From: Piscinibacter sp943370595
GTDB taxonomy: Bacteria > Pseudomonadota > Gammaproteobacteria > Burkholderiales > Burkholderiaceae_C
DNA: 64,000 nt
Assembly: GCA_943370595.1 (NCBI GenBank)
Contig: CALRRO020000015.1
Location: 62,001-126,000 of the forward strand
Reading direction: 5' to 3'
A program made the position numbers and the translations under genes. Below, piece by piece: positions 47,007-55,252 of this stretch. A model generated the notes under the pieces. That model was not told the DNA's origin and did no database searches. It worked only from the letters and a program-made list of their open reading frames with translations. Position 1 is the stretch's first letter. The number at the start of each line of letters is the position of its first letter.

Positions 47007-47102
47007 GTGACGGTCCCAGTCGCGAAGCGGAATGACCGCCACGATAGGCGCCGCCGCCGGCGCTGTCTGTCCGCCGCGATGGGGACGCGCATCCCCGACG
47101 CT

Positions 47103-47867
47103 TCAACGACGGTAGCCCGGATCCTTCGCGTCGATCAGCCGCTGCAGCGCGGCGAAAGAATCGGCGCCGGCGCCGAACTTCGGGTTGAAGTTCAGCGAGT
47201 CGCGCACGCAGCCTTCCATCACCGGCACCGGGATGGTCCGCGGCCGGCCCATGGACAGCGTGGCCATCTGCACCTCGCAGGCACGCTGCACCAGCCACAT
47301 CAGCGAGAAGGCGTGCGGCAGCGTGCGCCCGATCACCACCGGCCCGTGGTTGCGCAGCAGCAGCACCGGCTTGCCGCCCGCACTCGCCAGGATGCGATCG
47401 CCCTCGTCGCGGTGCACCGTGATGCCCTCGAAGTCGTGGTACGCCACCGAGCCGTACAGCTGCGCCGCGTAGAAGTTGCTGAACGACAGCCCCTCCTCCA
47501 GGCAGCACACCGCCATCGTCGGCGTGGTGTGCACGTGCATCACGCAGTGCGCCTCGGGCTGCGCGGCATGGATCGCGCCGTGGAAGGTGAAGCCGGCGGG
47601 GTTGATCGGCCAGTCGCTGTGGCCGACGATGCCGCCGTCGATGTCGACCTTGACCAGGTTCGACGCCGTGACCTCGCGGTAGTGCAGGCCGAACGGGTTG
47701 ATCAGGAAATGCCCGTCTTCGCCCGGCACGCGCAGCGAAATGTGGTTGTAGATCAGCTCCGACCAGCCGAGGTGGTCGAAGATCCGGTACGCGGCGGCGA
47801 GCTGCACGCGCGCCTCCCACTCGGGGGCGCTGAAGCGTTCGGGGCGCAGGAACGGGTCGGCACTCAT
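47103..47867 (-). CDS. Class II aldolase/adducin family protein
   Basis: A 254-aa class II aldolase. The zinc-site histidines are in CVMHVHTTPTMAV and RNHGPVVIG, and the substrate loop in LIYNHISLRVPG. ATG 47867 has an AAGGAGG ribosome site. It sits just downstream of hpaH, where the pathway needs an aldolase to split the hydratase product (2,4-dihydroxyhept-2-enedioate) into pyruvate and succinate semialdehyde. The usual enzyme there is HpaI of a different fold (HpcH/HpaI), not seen in this window. It may replace HpaI or act on a side substrate. Confidence 0.8.
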   Translation of the reverse strand: MSADPFLRPERFSAPEWEARVQLAAAYRIFDHLGWSELIYNHISLRVPGEDGHFLINPFGLHYREVTASNLVKVDIDGGIVGHSDWPINPAGFTFHGAIHAAQPEAHCVMHVHTTPTMAVCCLEEGLSFSNFYAAQLYGSVAYHDFEGITVHRDEGDRILASAGGKPVLLLRNHGPVVIGRTLPHAFSLMWLVQRACEVQMATLSMGRPRTIPVPVMEGCVRDSLNFNPKFGAGADSFAALQRLIDAKDPGYRR

Positions 47868-47881
47868 CGCGGGCCTCCTTC

Positions 47882-48685
47882 TCAGACGAAACGGAACGAC
47901 ACGGTGCCCAGCGGCCCGTAGTCGGCATGCAGCGTGTCGCCGGCCACCGCCGGCGTCGGCCGCGTGAACGAGCCGGCCAGCACCACGTCGCCGGCGTTGA
48001 GCTGCTCGTCGTGCGGTGCGATCTTGTTGGCCAGCCAGGCCACGCCAGTGGCCGGGTGATTCAGCACGCCGGCGGCGAGACCGGTCTCCTCGATCACGCC
48101 GTTCTTGAACAGCATCGCGCCGACCCAGCGCAGGTCCAGCGCGTCGGGTTTCACCGGCCGACCGCCGAGCACGATGCCGGCGTTGGCGGCGAAGTCGCTG
48201 ATGGTGTCGAAGACCTTGCGCGGCGCACGGGTCTCGCGGTCGAACTGCTCGATGCGTGCGTCGATGATCTCCAGCGCCGGCGTGACGTACTCGGTGGCGG
48301 CCAGCACGTCGAACAGCGTGGTGCCCGGCCCGCGCAGCGGCTTGCCGAGCACGAAGGCCAGCTCGACCTCGACACGCGGCGCGATGAAGCGCGACACCGG
48401 GATATCGCCGCCCTGCTCGAAGAACATGTCGTCCATCAGCGGCGCGTAGTCGGGCTCGGTGATCTGGCTCGAGAGCTGCATCGCCCGCGAGGTCAGGCCG
48501 ATCTTGCGGCCGCGGATGCGGCGACCATCGGCGAGTTCCAGCTTCACCCATTCGCGCTGGATGGCGTAGCCGTCGTCGATGGTCATGCCGGGAAACTCGC
48601 GCGAGAAATGGCGCAGCGGTGTGCGGCTCTTGCGCGCGTCGTAGAGCCGGCGTGCGAGCAAGGCAATGGTTGTCGGGTCGAGCAC
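47882..48685 (-). CDS. hpaH: 2-oxohepta-3-ene-1,7-dioate hydratase
   Basis: A 267-aa hydratase of the 2-keto-4-pentenoate hydratase family. It adds water to 2-oxohept-4-ene-1,7-dioate in homoprotocatechuate meta-cleavage. Motifs seen: GRKIGLTSRAMQ, then DYAPLMDDMFF, PRVEVELAFVLG (metal-binding Glu residues) and APHDEQLNAGDVVLAGSFTRP. All match HpaH. It lies 3 nt after hpaF and 14 nt before the aldolase in the tight minus-strand hpa operon. Confidence 0.9.
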   Translation of the reverse strand: MLDPTTIALLARRLYDARKSRTPLRHFSREFPGMTIDDGYAIQREWVKLELADGRRIRGRKIGLTSRAMQLSSQITEPDYAPLMDDMFFEQGGDIPVSRFIAPRVEVELAFVLGKPLRGPGTTLFDVLAATEYVTPALEIIDARIEQFDRETRAPRKVFDTISDFAANAGIVLGGRPVKPDALDLRWVGAMLFKNGVIEETGLAAGVLNHPATGVAWLANKIAPHDEQLNAGDVVLAGSFTRPTPAVAGDTLHADYGPLGTVSFRFV

Positions 48686-48688
48686 GGC

Positions 48689-49093
48689 TCAGCCTTTCTG
48701 GAACAGCGGGTGAAGGTTGCCGAACTTGGCGTCGAACACCTCGGCGCCGACGTCGACCTGCAGCGTCAGGCCCACGGCGCGACGCGCCAGCACCGGTGCG
48801 AAGTGCGCCTTCGCCGCATCGGCCAGCGCCTGGCCGGCGGCGCGCTGCGTCGCCTCGCTGCGGCCCTTGCCCATGCGCAGGTTGAACCAGCAGAAGGCGT
48901 GGTCGCCCGAACCGTCTGCAACCGCGAAGTGCGCCGCCGGGTAGGCGAACACGCGCGTGCCGCCGGTGGGGAACACTTGCGCGCCGGCCTCGTCGCGCAC
49001 CGCGAGCATGGCATCGGCCAATGTGCGGCACAGCGCCGTCATGTCGGTCTCGGCCTCGAGGTTGGGCGTATAGAGGATGACGAGGTGCGGCAT
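48689..49093 (-). CDS. hpaF: 5-carboxymethyl-2-hydroxymuconate isomerase
   Basis: A 134-aa small isomerase of the tautomerase superfamily. It begins MPHLVILYTPNLE, giving the catalytic N-terminal Pro after Met removal, and also has NLRMGKGRSEATQ. It converts 5-carboxymethyl-2-hydroxymuconate to its 2-oxo isomer. ATG 49093 is chosen to expose Pro2; the longer frame would bury it. It lies between hpaD and hpaH, with 13 nt from the hpaD stop. Confidence 0.9.
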   Translation of the reverse strand: MPHLVILYTPNLEAETDMTALCRTLADAMLAVRDEAGAQVFPTGGTRVFAYPAAHFAVADGSGDHAFCWFNLRMGKGRSEATQRAAGQALADAAKAHFAPVLARRAVGLTLQVDVGAEVFDAKFGNLHPLFQKG

Positions 49094-49106
49094 GACGTTG
49101 CATCCC

Positions 49107-50033
49107 TCAGAGCCGTGTGGCCACGGTGGTGTAGCCCTCGGCACTCGACGCCACCGCCTTCGGGATCGCGTCGCCACTCTGCGGCGTCACCGGGAAGATC
49201 GCGTTGATCTGCCCGGTGCCCGAGGCGCCGAAGTACGGTGTGACGATCTCGACCGGCGCGTCGTAGCCGCTCCATCCCAGCGCGCCCAGCAGCATCGCGG
49301 TGTCGTGCATGAAGCCTTCGCCATGGCCCTTGGCGGCGTACTCGGGCAGCATGCCGCAGAAGGTGGTCCAGTCGCCGCGCTTCCAGATCTCGACCACCTC
49401 GCGGTCCAGCGCCTCGAGGAAGGGGCTCCAGATCCTGAACGCGAACTCCGGCGCCAGGCCGTTCTGCGCGAAGCGGTGGCTGAGCGAACCGCTGGCGAAG
49501 AAGGCCACGGTGCCGTCGTAGTGCTCTTCCACCGCCCGGCGGAAGGCCCAGCCCAGGCGTGCGCTGTCGTTGAGGTAGTGCGCCTGGCACAGCGCCGACA
49601 CGGAAACCACCTTGAAGTGCCGGTCCTCGTTCATGTAGCGCATCGGCACCAGCGTGCCGTACTCCGGCGCGAGCGTGGTGCGGTCGTGCGCGAGTGTCTC
49701 GACCCCCATCTCGTTCGCCACCTTCGCCAGCAGCTGACCGAGCCCCGGGTTGCCCGGAAACTCGTAGCCCATGTTGGAGATGAAGTGCGGCAGCTCGTTG
49801 CTGGTGTACAGGCCCTTGAAGTGCGGCCCGCAGTTGACGTGGTAGTTGGCGTTGACCAACCAGTGGGTGTCGAACACCACGATGGTGTCGACGCCAAGTT
49901 CGCGGCAGCGGCGGCCGATCTCCCTGTGGCCATCGATCGCATCCTGCCGCGTTCCCTTTCGCGGGCCGTCGAGCTCGCTGAGGTACATCGAGGGCACATG
50001 GGTGATCTTGGCGGCGAGTGCTAGTGTTCCCAT
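49107..50033 (-). CDS. hpaD: 3,4-dihydroxyphenylacetate 2,3-dioxygenase
   Basis: A 308-aa extradiol ring-cleavage dioxygenase of the class III (LigB-like) type. It opens homoprotocatechuate to 5-carboxymethyl-2-hydroxymuconate semialdehyde using Fe(II). Visible iron-site residues are His in AKITHVPSMYLSE and in FDTHWLVN; the other motifs are FFASGSLSHRF and PYFGASGTGQIN. It lies between a palindromic intergenic element and hpaF. The intergenic element to its right separates it from hpaE, so the operon may have a second promoter or an attenuator there. Confidence 0.92.
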   Translation of the reverse strand: MGTLALAAKITHVPSMYLSELDGPRKGTRQDAIDGHREIGRRCRELGVDTIVVFDTHWLVNANYHVNCGPHFKGLYTSNELPHFISNMGYEFPGNPGLGQLLAKVANEMGVETLAHDRTTLAPEYGTLVPMRYMNEDRHFKVVSVSALCQAHYLNDSARLGWAFRRAVEEHYDGTVAFFASGSLSHRFAQNGLAPEFAFRIWSPFLEALDREVVEIWKRGDWTTFCGMLPEYAAKGHGEGFMHDTAMLLGALGWSGYDAPVEIVTPYFGASGTGQINAIFPVTPQSGDAIPKAVASSAEGYTTVATRL

Positions 50034-50094
50034 GCGGCTGTCTCCATCTCTTTGCTCTTGTCCATCGAGAGAGGCCCAGGCCGCCGGGGGCCGA

Positions 50095-50295
50095 CTCCGC
50101 TCATGTCCCCCGGGCCGCGCTGCGCGCGCCCCTCCTCCTTTACTTCGCTACGTCGGCCCCCAGCACCCTGGGCCAGGCACCACGGTGCCAGATCGGACTG
50201 GCCGGGTGCCCCGCGTAGCGAAGTAAAGGAGGAGGCCTTGGCCGCAGGGCAAGGCCGGGGGACATGAGCGGAGCGGGGCACCCGGTCAGTCCGAT
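50095..50295. repeat. Compound palindromic element inside the hpa operon
   Basis: Three nested inverted repeats fill the hpaE-hpaD gap: 50095-50113 with 50255-50273 (19 bp, CTCCGCTCATGTCCCCCGG), 50131-50152 with 50214-50235 (22 bp), and 50192-50212 with 50275-50295 (imperfect). The last one is interleaved with the first rather than nested, giving a possible pseudoknot-like or alternative fold. This looks like a non-coding mobile (MITE/REP-type) insertion. As RNA it would form a very stable structure in the middle of the operon. Confidence 0.65.
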
Positions 50296-50313
50296 CCCGC
50301 TCCAGCGACAGCA

Positions 50314-51771
50314 TTACACGCCCCAATGCGGGATGTGATGCCCACCCAGCGACACCGCCACATTCTTCGGCTCGAGGAACACTTCATAGCTCCAGGTGCC
50401 GCCCTCGCGCCCCGTGCCGCTGGCCTTGGTGCCGCCGAAAGGCTGGCGCAGGTCGCGCACGTTCTGACTGTTGACGAAGCACATGCCGGCCTCGATGGCC
50501 GCGGCCACGCGGTGCGCACGGCCCAGGTTCTCGGTCCAGACGTAGCTCGACAGGCCGTAGGCCGTGTCGTTGGCGATGCGGATCGCGTCGGCCTCGTCGT
50601 CGAACGGGATCAGGCAGGCCACCGGGCCGAAGATCTCGTCCTGGGCGATCTTCATGCGGTTGTCGACGTCGGCGAAGACGGTCGGCTTGACGAAGTTGCC
50701 CTTGGCCAGATGCGCGGGCAGATCAGGCGCATCCAGCCCGCCGCACAGCAGCGTGGCGCCCTCCTTCGGGCCCAGTTCGATGTAGCTGCGCACCTTGGCC
50801 AGGTGGCCCTGGCTGATCATCGGGCCGACGATGGTCTTCTCGTCGAGCGGGTCGCCCACCGTGATGCGCTTCGCCCGCTCGGCGAACTTCTGCGCGAAGT
50901 CGGCATAGATGCTCCGCTGCACCAGGATGCGGCTGCCGGCCGTGCAGCGCTCGCCGTTATTGCTGAAGATCATGAACACCGCGGCATCGAGTGCCCGCGG
51001 CAGGTCGGCGTCGTCGAAGACCACGAAGGGGCTCTTGCCGCCCAGCTCCATGCTGAACTTCTTCAGCCCGGCCGCCTGAACGATGCGGTTGCCGGTGGCG
51101 GTGCTGCCGGTGAAGCTGATGGCGCGCACGTCGGGGTGCGCACACAGCGGCTCGCCCGCCCTCTTGCCGTAGCCGTGCACGATGTTCAGCACGCCAGCCG
51201 GGATGCCCGCCTCCAGCGCCAGCTCGCCCAGGCGCGCCGCGGTCAGTGGCGACAGCTCGCTCATCTTCAGCACCGCGGTGTTGCCGAACGCGAGTGCCGG
51301 CGCCACCTTCCAGGTCGCGGTCATGAAGGGCACGTTCCACGGGCTGATCAGTGCGCACACGCCGACCGGGTGGAACAGCGTGTAGTTCAGGTGGGTCGGC
51401 GTCGGGTAGGTGTGGCCGTCGACGCGCACGCACATCTCGGCGAAGTAGTGGAAGTTGTCGGCCGCGCGCGGCACCAGCTGCTTGCCGGTCTGCGCGATCA
51501 CCTGGCCGGTGTCGCTGGTCTCGGTGCGGGCGATCTCGGGCACGTTCGCGGCGATCAGTTCGCCGAGCTTGCGCATCAGCTTCGCGCGCTCGGGGGCCGG
51601 CAGGCCGGCCCAGGCGGGGAAGGCGGCCTTGGCCGCCGCCACCGCGGCGTTGACCTCGTCGGCGCCGCCGCTGGCCACCTCGGCCAGCACCTCCTGCGTG
51701 GCGGGGTTGACGGTCTGGAAGGTCTCGCGGCTGTCGACCGGCTTGCCGCCGATCAGGTGCTGGATGCGCAT
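50314..51771 (-). CDS. hpaE: 5-carboxymethyl-2-hydroxymuconate-semialdehyde dehydrogenase
   Basis: A 485-aa NAD-dependent aldehyde dehydrogenase. The catalytic Cys is C276 in NNGERCTAGSR, the general-base Glu is E242 in MELGGKSP, and the NAD-binding loop is FTGSTATG. It oxidises the ring-cleavage semialdehyde in homoprotocatechuate catabolism. Length and place, between hpaG2 and hpaD, match HpaE. It lies 9 nt after hpaG2, with the palindromic element downstream of it. Confidence 0.92.
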   Translation of the reverse strand: MRIQHLIGGKPVDSRETFQTVNPATQEVLAEVASGGADEVNAAVAAAKAAFPAWAGLPAPERAKLMRKLGELIAANVPEIARTETSDTGQVIAQTGKQLVPRAADNFHYFAEMCVRVDGHTYPTPTHLNYTLFHPVGVCALISPWNVPFMTATWKVAPALAFGNTAVLKMSELSPLTAARLGELALEAGIPAGVLNIVHGYGKRAGEPLCAHPDVRAISFTGSTATGNRIVQAAGLKKFSMELGGKSPFVVFDDADLPRALDAAVFMIFSNNGERCTAGSRILVQRSIYADFAQKFAERAKRITVGDPLDEKTIVGPMISQGHLAKVRSYIELGPKEGATLLCGGLDAPDLPAHLAKGNFVKPTVFADVDNRMKIAQDEIFGPVACLIPFDDEADAIRIANDTAYGLSSYVWTENLGRAHRVAAAIEAGMCFVNSQNVRDLRQPFGGTKASGTGREGGTWSYEVFLEPKNVAVSLGGHHIPHWGV

Positions 51772-51780
51772 GTCGTCTCG

Positions 51781-52548
51781 CTATCGTCCGAAGGGTTCGT
51801 CGCCGACCAGGGTGTTGACCAGCCGGCCGATGCCGTCGATCTCGCACACCACCTCGTCGCCGACGTTCACGTTGACCACGCCGTCGGGCGTGCCGGTGAG
51901 GATGATGTCGCCGGCCTGCAGGGTCATGAAGCTGCTCAGGTACTCGATCAACGCCGGGATGTCGTTGACCATGTTCGCCGTGCTGCCCTGCTGCATCACC
52001 TGCCCGTTGACCCGCGTGCGCAGGGCGAGCGCATGCGGGTCGGGCACGTCGTCGGCATCGACCAGCCAGGGTCCGAGCGCGGTGGCACCGTCGCGGTTCT
52101 TCACGCGCAGGTTCGGCCGGTACCAGTTCTCGAGGTAGTCGCGCACGGCGTAGTCGTTGCACACCGTGTAGCCGGCGACATGCTGCATCGCGTTCGCCTT
52201 CGACACCTTGCGCGCCGTGCGGCCGATCACCACCGCCAGCTCGCATTCGTAGTGCATGCAGGCCACGCCGGCCGGCCGGCGCGTCACGCCACGGTGGCCG
52301 ACCAGCGCGCCCGGCGTCTTGAAGAAGACGAGCGGCTCGTCTTTCGTGGTGACGGTCAGCTCCCTGGCCAGCTCCTTGACGTGATCGGCATAGTTCAGGC
52401 CGAGCGCGACGATCGTTCCCGGCTCCACCGGCGGCAGCCACACCACCTCGTGCTCGGCGAGCACACGGCCGTCGGCCAGCTGCAGGCCCTGCGGATGCGG
52501 CACGGCGGTGTGGATGGCGCCGGCGCAGGCGACACGCGCGGTCTTCAT
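51781..52548 (-). CDS. hpaG2: HpaG2: fumarylacetoacetate hydrolase-family isomerase/decarboxylase subunit
   Basis: A 255-aa FAH-fold protein matching the C-terminal half of bifunctional HpaG. It has VALGLNYADHVKEL, then HYECELAVVIG (metal Glu residues) and the highly typical VAGYTVCNDYAVRDYLENWY, ending with GDIILTGTPDG. It acts in the isomerisation/decarboxylation of 5-oxopent-3-ene-1,2,5-tricarboxylate. It overlaps hpaG1 by 4 nt, so the two halves are made as separate coupled polypeptides rather than one fusion. Confidence 0.9.
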   Translation of the reverse strand: MKTARVACAGAIHTAVPHPQGLQLADGRVLAEHEVVWLPPVEPGTIVALGLNYADHVKELARELTVTTKDEPLVFFKTPGALVGHRGVTRRPAGVACMHYECELAVVIGRTARKVSKANAMQHVAGYTVCNDYAVRDYLENWYRPNLRVKNRDGATALGPWLVDADDVPDPHALALRTRVNGQVMQQGSTANMVNDIPALIEYLSSFMTLQAGDIILTGTPDGVVNVNVGDEVVCEIDGIGRLVNTLVGDEPFGR

Positions 52549-53231
52549 GCCGGGACCTCCGCGGCCAGCGAGCAGCGCAGCGTGCCCAGGCCGGTGATGC
52601 CGATCTCCACCGCCTGCCCGGCCCGCGCTGGCGGCACGCCGTGCGAGCGGCCGAGCAGCAGCACGTCGCCCGGATTCAGGGTCATGAACTCGGTGACATC
52701 GGCGATCAGCGCGCCGACGCCGCGCACGCGGCCGGCGGTGCCGTGAGCATGCACACGTTCGCCGTCGATGCGGACCTCGATGACCAGTGCATCCGGATCG
52801 GCCACCTGTGCCGCCGGCGTCACCTGCGGACCCAGCGGGCAGAAGCCGTCGCGCGCCTTCAGCCGCACCGCGGGCCGGTAGTGCGCGGACAGCGGCAGGC
52901 TGAAGTCGGCGGCGATCAGGTAGCCGGCGACGAAGGCCATCGCGTCGGCGGCCGCCACGCGGCAGGCGGTTCGGCCGATGACGATGGCCAGCGACGCGCT
53001 CACCTCCAGCGCCGCTTCGCCCGAGGGCACGACCACTACTGCGCCGTCGCCGGCCAGCGTGTGGCGCGGCTTGACCTCCAGCACCGGCGCACGCGGCGGC
53101 GCCTTGTGCGGCGGCTGGTGAACGGCGTCGCCGAGCGCGGCCAGTTGCGCCGGGTCGTTCAGCAACGCACCGACCACCACGCCGCTCAGGCGGTAGGGCG
53201 GCACGTCGAAGCGCAGTGGCGAAGCGGTCAT
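52545..53231 (-). CDS. hpaG1: HpaG1: fumarylacetoacetate hydrolase-family subunit
   Basis: A 228-aa FAH-fold protein matching the N-terminal half of HpaG. It has HQPPHKAPPRAPVLEVKPRH, then SASLAIVIGRTACRV, DGFCPLGPQV and LNPGDVLLLG. It is the first gene of the hpa operon and pairs with HpaG2. The start is close to the divergent regulator hpaR; the palindrome between them is the likely operator. The metal-binding region is less conserved than in HpaG2, as is usual for this half. Confidence 0.88.
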   Translation of the reverse strand: MTASPLRFDVPPYRLSGVVVGALLNDPAQLAALGDAVHQPPHKAPPRAPVLEVKPRHTLAGDGAVVVVPSGEAALEVSASLAIVIGRTACRVAAADAMAFVAGYLIAADFSLPLSAHYRPAVRLKARDGFCPLGPQVTPAAQVADPDALVIEVRIDGERVHAHGTAGRVRGVGALIADVTEFMTLNPGDVLLLGRSHGVPPARAGQAVEIGITGLGTLRCSLAAEVPA

Positions 53232-53263
53232 GCCAGTTGATCGTCTGAAATCACTAAGATGTG

Positions 53264-53278
53264 AGCAATATATTTGCT
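53264..53278. promoter_or_regulatory. Candidate HpaR operator
   Basis: A perfect inverted repeat AGCAA-TATAT-TTGCT in the 58-bp region between hpaG1 and hpaR. It is flanked by a direct repeat TAAGATGTGAGCA/TAGGATGTGAGCA. A MarR-family dimer binding here could repress both directions until the pathway ligand is present. Confidence 0.6.
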
Positions 53279-53289
53279 AGGATGTGAGC

Positions 53290-53784
53290 ATGTCAAGCCG
53301 CAAGCCCAGTCGAGCGCAGACCGCGATGGTGCCGCAGGCCGGCTTCAAGCACCGCAACCTGCCGCTGCTGCTGCTGCAGGCGCGCGAGGGCGTGATCTCG
53401 CACTTCCGCCCGATTCTCAATGCGCATGGCATCACCGAGCAGCAGTGGCGCATCGTGCGCGCACTGCTCGAGCATGGCGCACTGGAGCCGCGGCAGATCG
53501 GCTCGGTCTGCCGCATCTCCAGCCCCAGCCTGGCCGGCGTGCTGGCCCGCATGGACGATCTCGGCCTGGTACGGCGCGAGCGGCTGGCCGAGGACCAGCG
53601 CCGCGTGAGGGTCAGCCTGACCGCCAGGAGCCGCAGCCTGGCCGCCACGATGGCGCCGCAGATCGAAGCCGTCTATGCGGCGATCGAAGCGCACATCGGC
53701 GCCGACTTCATCGAACGCTTCTACGCCACGCTCGACGAGCTGATCGAGATGCTCGGCCAGGTGCCGGAGCCGGAACGCGACTGA
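53290..53784 (+). CDS. hpaR: MarR family regulator of homoprotocatechuate catabolism
   Basis: A 164-aa MarR-type repressor with the winged HTH region HGITEQQWRIVRALLEHGALEPRQI, then ISSPSLAGVLARMDDLGLVRRERLAEDQRRVRVSLT. Its length, divergent position next to hpaG1 and the FKHRNLPLLLLQAREGVISHF N-terminal helix match HpaR. ATG 53290 is preferred to the GTG two codons upstream. It is predicted to repress the hpa operon and itself, with relief by 4-hydroxyphenylacetate or homoprotocatechuate-type ligands as in E. coli. Confidence 0.9.
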   Translation: MSSRKPSRAQTAMVPQAGFKHRNLPLLLLQAREGVISHFRPILNAHGITEQQWRIVRALLEHGALEPRQIGSVCRISSPSLAGVLARMDDLGLVRRERLAEDQRRVRVSLTARSRSLAATMAPQIEAVYAAIEAHIGADFIERFYATLDELIEMLGQVPEPERD

Positions 53785-53922
53785 AGCCGACCGGAAGGCC
53801 ACGTCCGCAGGCGGGTGCCGCAGAGGCTCAGGCCATGTCGATCTGGCATCCTCTCGTTCGTCGAAGGGATGCCACGCGCCCTCCGACGGGCGCGCCGACC
53901 GGTCAACCCCAGGAGCGAAGAC

Positions 53923-54291
53923 ATGTCCTACATCGATGGTTTCGTGATCGCCGTCCCCACCGCCAACAAGCAGAAGTTCATCGAGCACGCGCGTCACTTC
54001 GACTCGCTGTTCATCGAGCTGGGCGCGATCCGCGTGATCGAGGGCTGGGGCGACGACGTCCCCGACGGCAAGCTGACCGACTTCCGCCGCGCCGTCCAGG
54101 CCACGGCCGAGGAGACGGTGGCCTTCTCGTGGGTCGAATGGCCGGACAAGGCCACGCGTGACGCCGCCATGAAGAAGATGACGGAAGACCCGCGCATGGA
54201 CCCGACCAACCCCGACAACCCGCCCATGCCCTTCGACGGCAAACGGATGATCTTCGGCGGCTTCGAGCAGGTCATCGAAGTGAAGGCTTGA
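53923..54291 (+). CDS. DUF1428 family protein
   Basis: A 122-aa protein of the DUF1428 family, a ferredoxin-like (dimeric alpha/beta barrel) fold. It has MSYIDGFVIAVPTANKQKF, then VIEGWGDDVPDGKLTDF, WPDKATRDAAM and the ending PFDGKRMIFGGFEQVIE. Function is unknown; the fold is shared with small stress-related monooxygenase-like proteins. ATG 53923 follows an AGGAG ribosome site. It stands alone between hpaR and a DUF1439-like gene. Confidence 0.88.
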   Translation: MSYIDGFVIAVPTANKQKFIEHARHFDSLFIELGAIRVIEGWGDDVPDGKLTDFRRAVQATAEETVAFSWVEWPDKATRDAAMKKMTEDPRMDPTNPDNPPMPFDGKRMIFGGFEQVIEVKA

Positions 54292-54310
54292 GCGCCGAGG
54301 CGACCCCGCA

Positions 54311-54874
54311 GTGACAAGCCGGCGGCCATGGCTGCGCGCCGCACTGGCCGCAATGGTCACCCCCGTGCTGTGCTGGCACGCGCGGCCGGCCCGTGCCGGC
54401 CTGAACCTGCTCTCGAACGAGTTCACCGTCACACGTGATGAAATGCAGGCCGAACTGGCCGGGCGCTTCCCGATCGGTCGCCGCTACGGCGAGCTGGCCT
54501 CGGTGTCGCTGCACGACCCGCAGCTGGCCCTGGACGGCCGCGCCAACCGCGCGACGCTGGCGTCGCGATTGGTGATCGTCAGCCGCTTGCTGAGCCCCTC
54601 ACCCCTGGGCGGCCAGGTGGCCGTGAGCAGTGCCCTGCGCTGGGATGCCGCGGGCCAGGCCGTGCGACTCCACGACCCGCGCGTGGAGCAGCTGCGCATC
54701 GACGGCGTCACCGGCAGCGACGCACGGACCCTGGAGCGCATCAGCGCGGGTGTGGTGAAGGAAGCGCTGCAAGGCTATTCGCTGCGGACACTCCGCCCGG
54801 ATGAGCTTCCTCTCGGCATCAAGGTCAGCGGCATCACCATCGGTGCCGGCGAGATCAAGGTGCAGTTCGAGTAG
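54311..54874 (+). CDS. DUF1439-like exported protein
   Basis: A 187-aa protein with an N-terminal signal segment ending ARPARA (about residue 29), then LNLLSNEFTVTRDEMQAELAGRFP, the pattern of DUF1439 (YceB-like) proteins. These have a tubular lipid-binding-like fold and are usually lipoproteins in the outer membrane; here the cysteine sits in the hydrophobic region (VLCWHA) and no standard lipobox is present. The start is a GTG at 54311, 20 nt after the DUF1428 stop. Role unknown; lipid binding is suggested for the fold only. Confidence 0.72.
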   Translation: MTSRRPWLRAALAAMVTPVLCWHARPARAGLNLLSNEFTVTRDEMQAELAGRFPIGRRYGELASVSLHDPQLALDGRANRATLASRLVIVSRLLSPSPLGGQVAVSSALRWDAAGQAVRLHDPRVEQLRIDGVTGSDARTLERISAGVVKEALQGYSLRTLRPDELPLGIKVSGITIGAGEIKVQFE

Positions 54875-54919
54875 CCGCCCGGCACTGGGCCCGCTGCGCC
54901 ATCGCATGAGGGGTCCCGA

Positions 54920-55246
54920 GTGTGAGCCCGCTCGTGAGGCGTGCGGCGCTCGACACGCAGGGCGATGCGACCGTTCGACCTGTCGATCGCGGCCATCGCA
55001 TCGCTAAGATCACTTTCCCTTTCGACCGGGTCGCCCCTGACGGTGCCCAGCACTGCATCGCAGTCGCGCAGCATGGCCTCGAACGCCTGCTTCCTGTAGT
55101 CGACCACCTCGTCGGCACCCAGGCTGCGCATCACCCTGGTCGAAGACATTGGCGAAGACCGCATCGCCGACCTTGAACCGGGTCACACGGTTGCCGACTT
55201 CGACCATGTTCTGGATCGTCGTGACGCCCTCGACTGTTGGGTGCAC
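54920..55246 (-). pseudogene. Remnant of a quinone oxidoreductase/zinc-type alcohol dehydrogenase
   Basis: Two fragments of a zeta-crystallin-type NADPH oxidoreductase lie in different minus-strand frames. One is GNRVTRFKVGDAVFANVFDQG (N-terminal region, about 55145-55210). The other is LGADEVVDYRKQAFEAMLRDCD and VLGTVRGDPVER (cofactor-domain region, about 55010-55130). The part between them, including the nucleotide-binding loop, is missing. The remainder fades out towards 54920. It lies just downstream of the MFS gene. Confidence 0.6.
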
Positions 55247-55252
55247 GCACGA

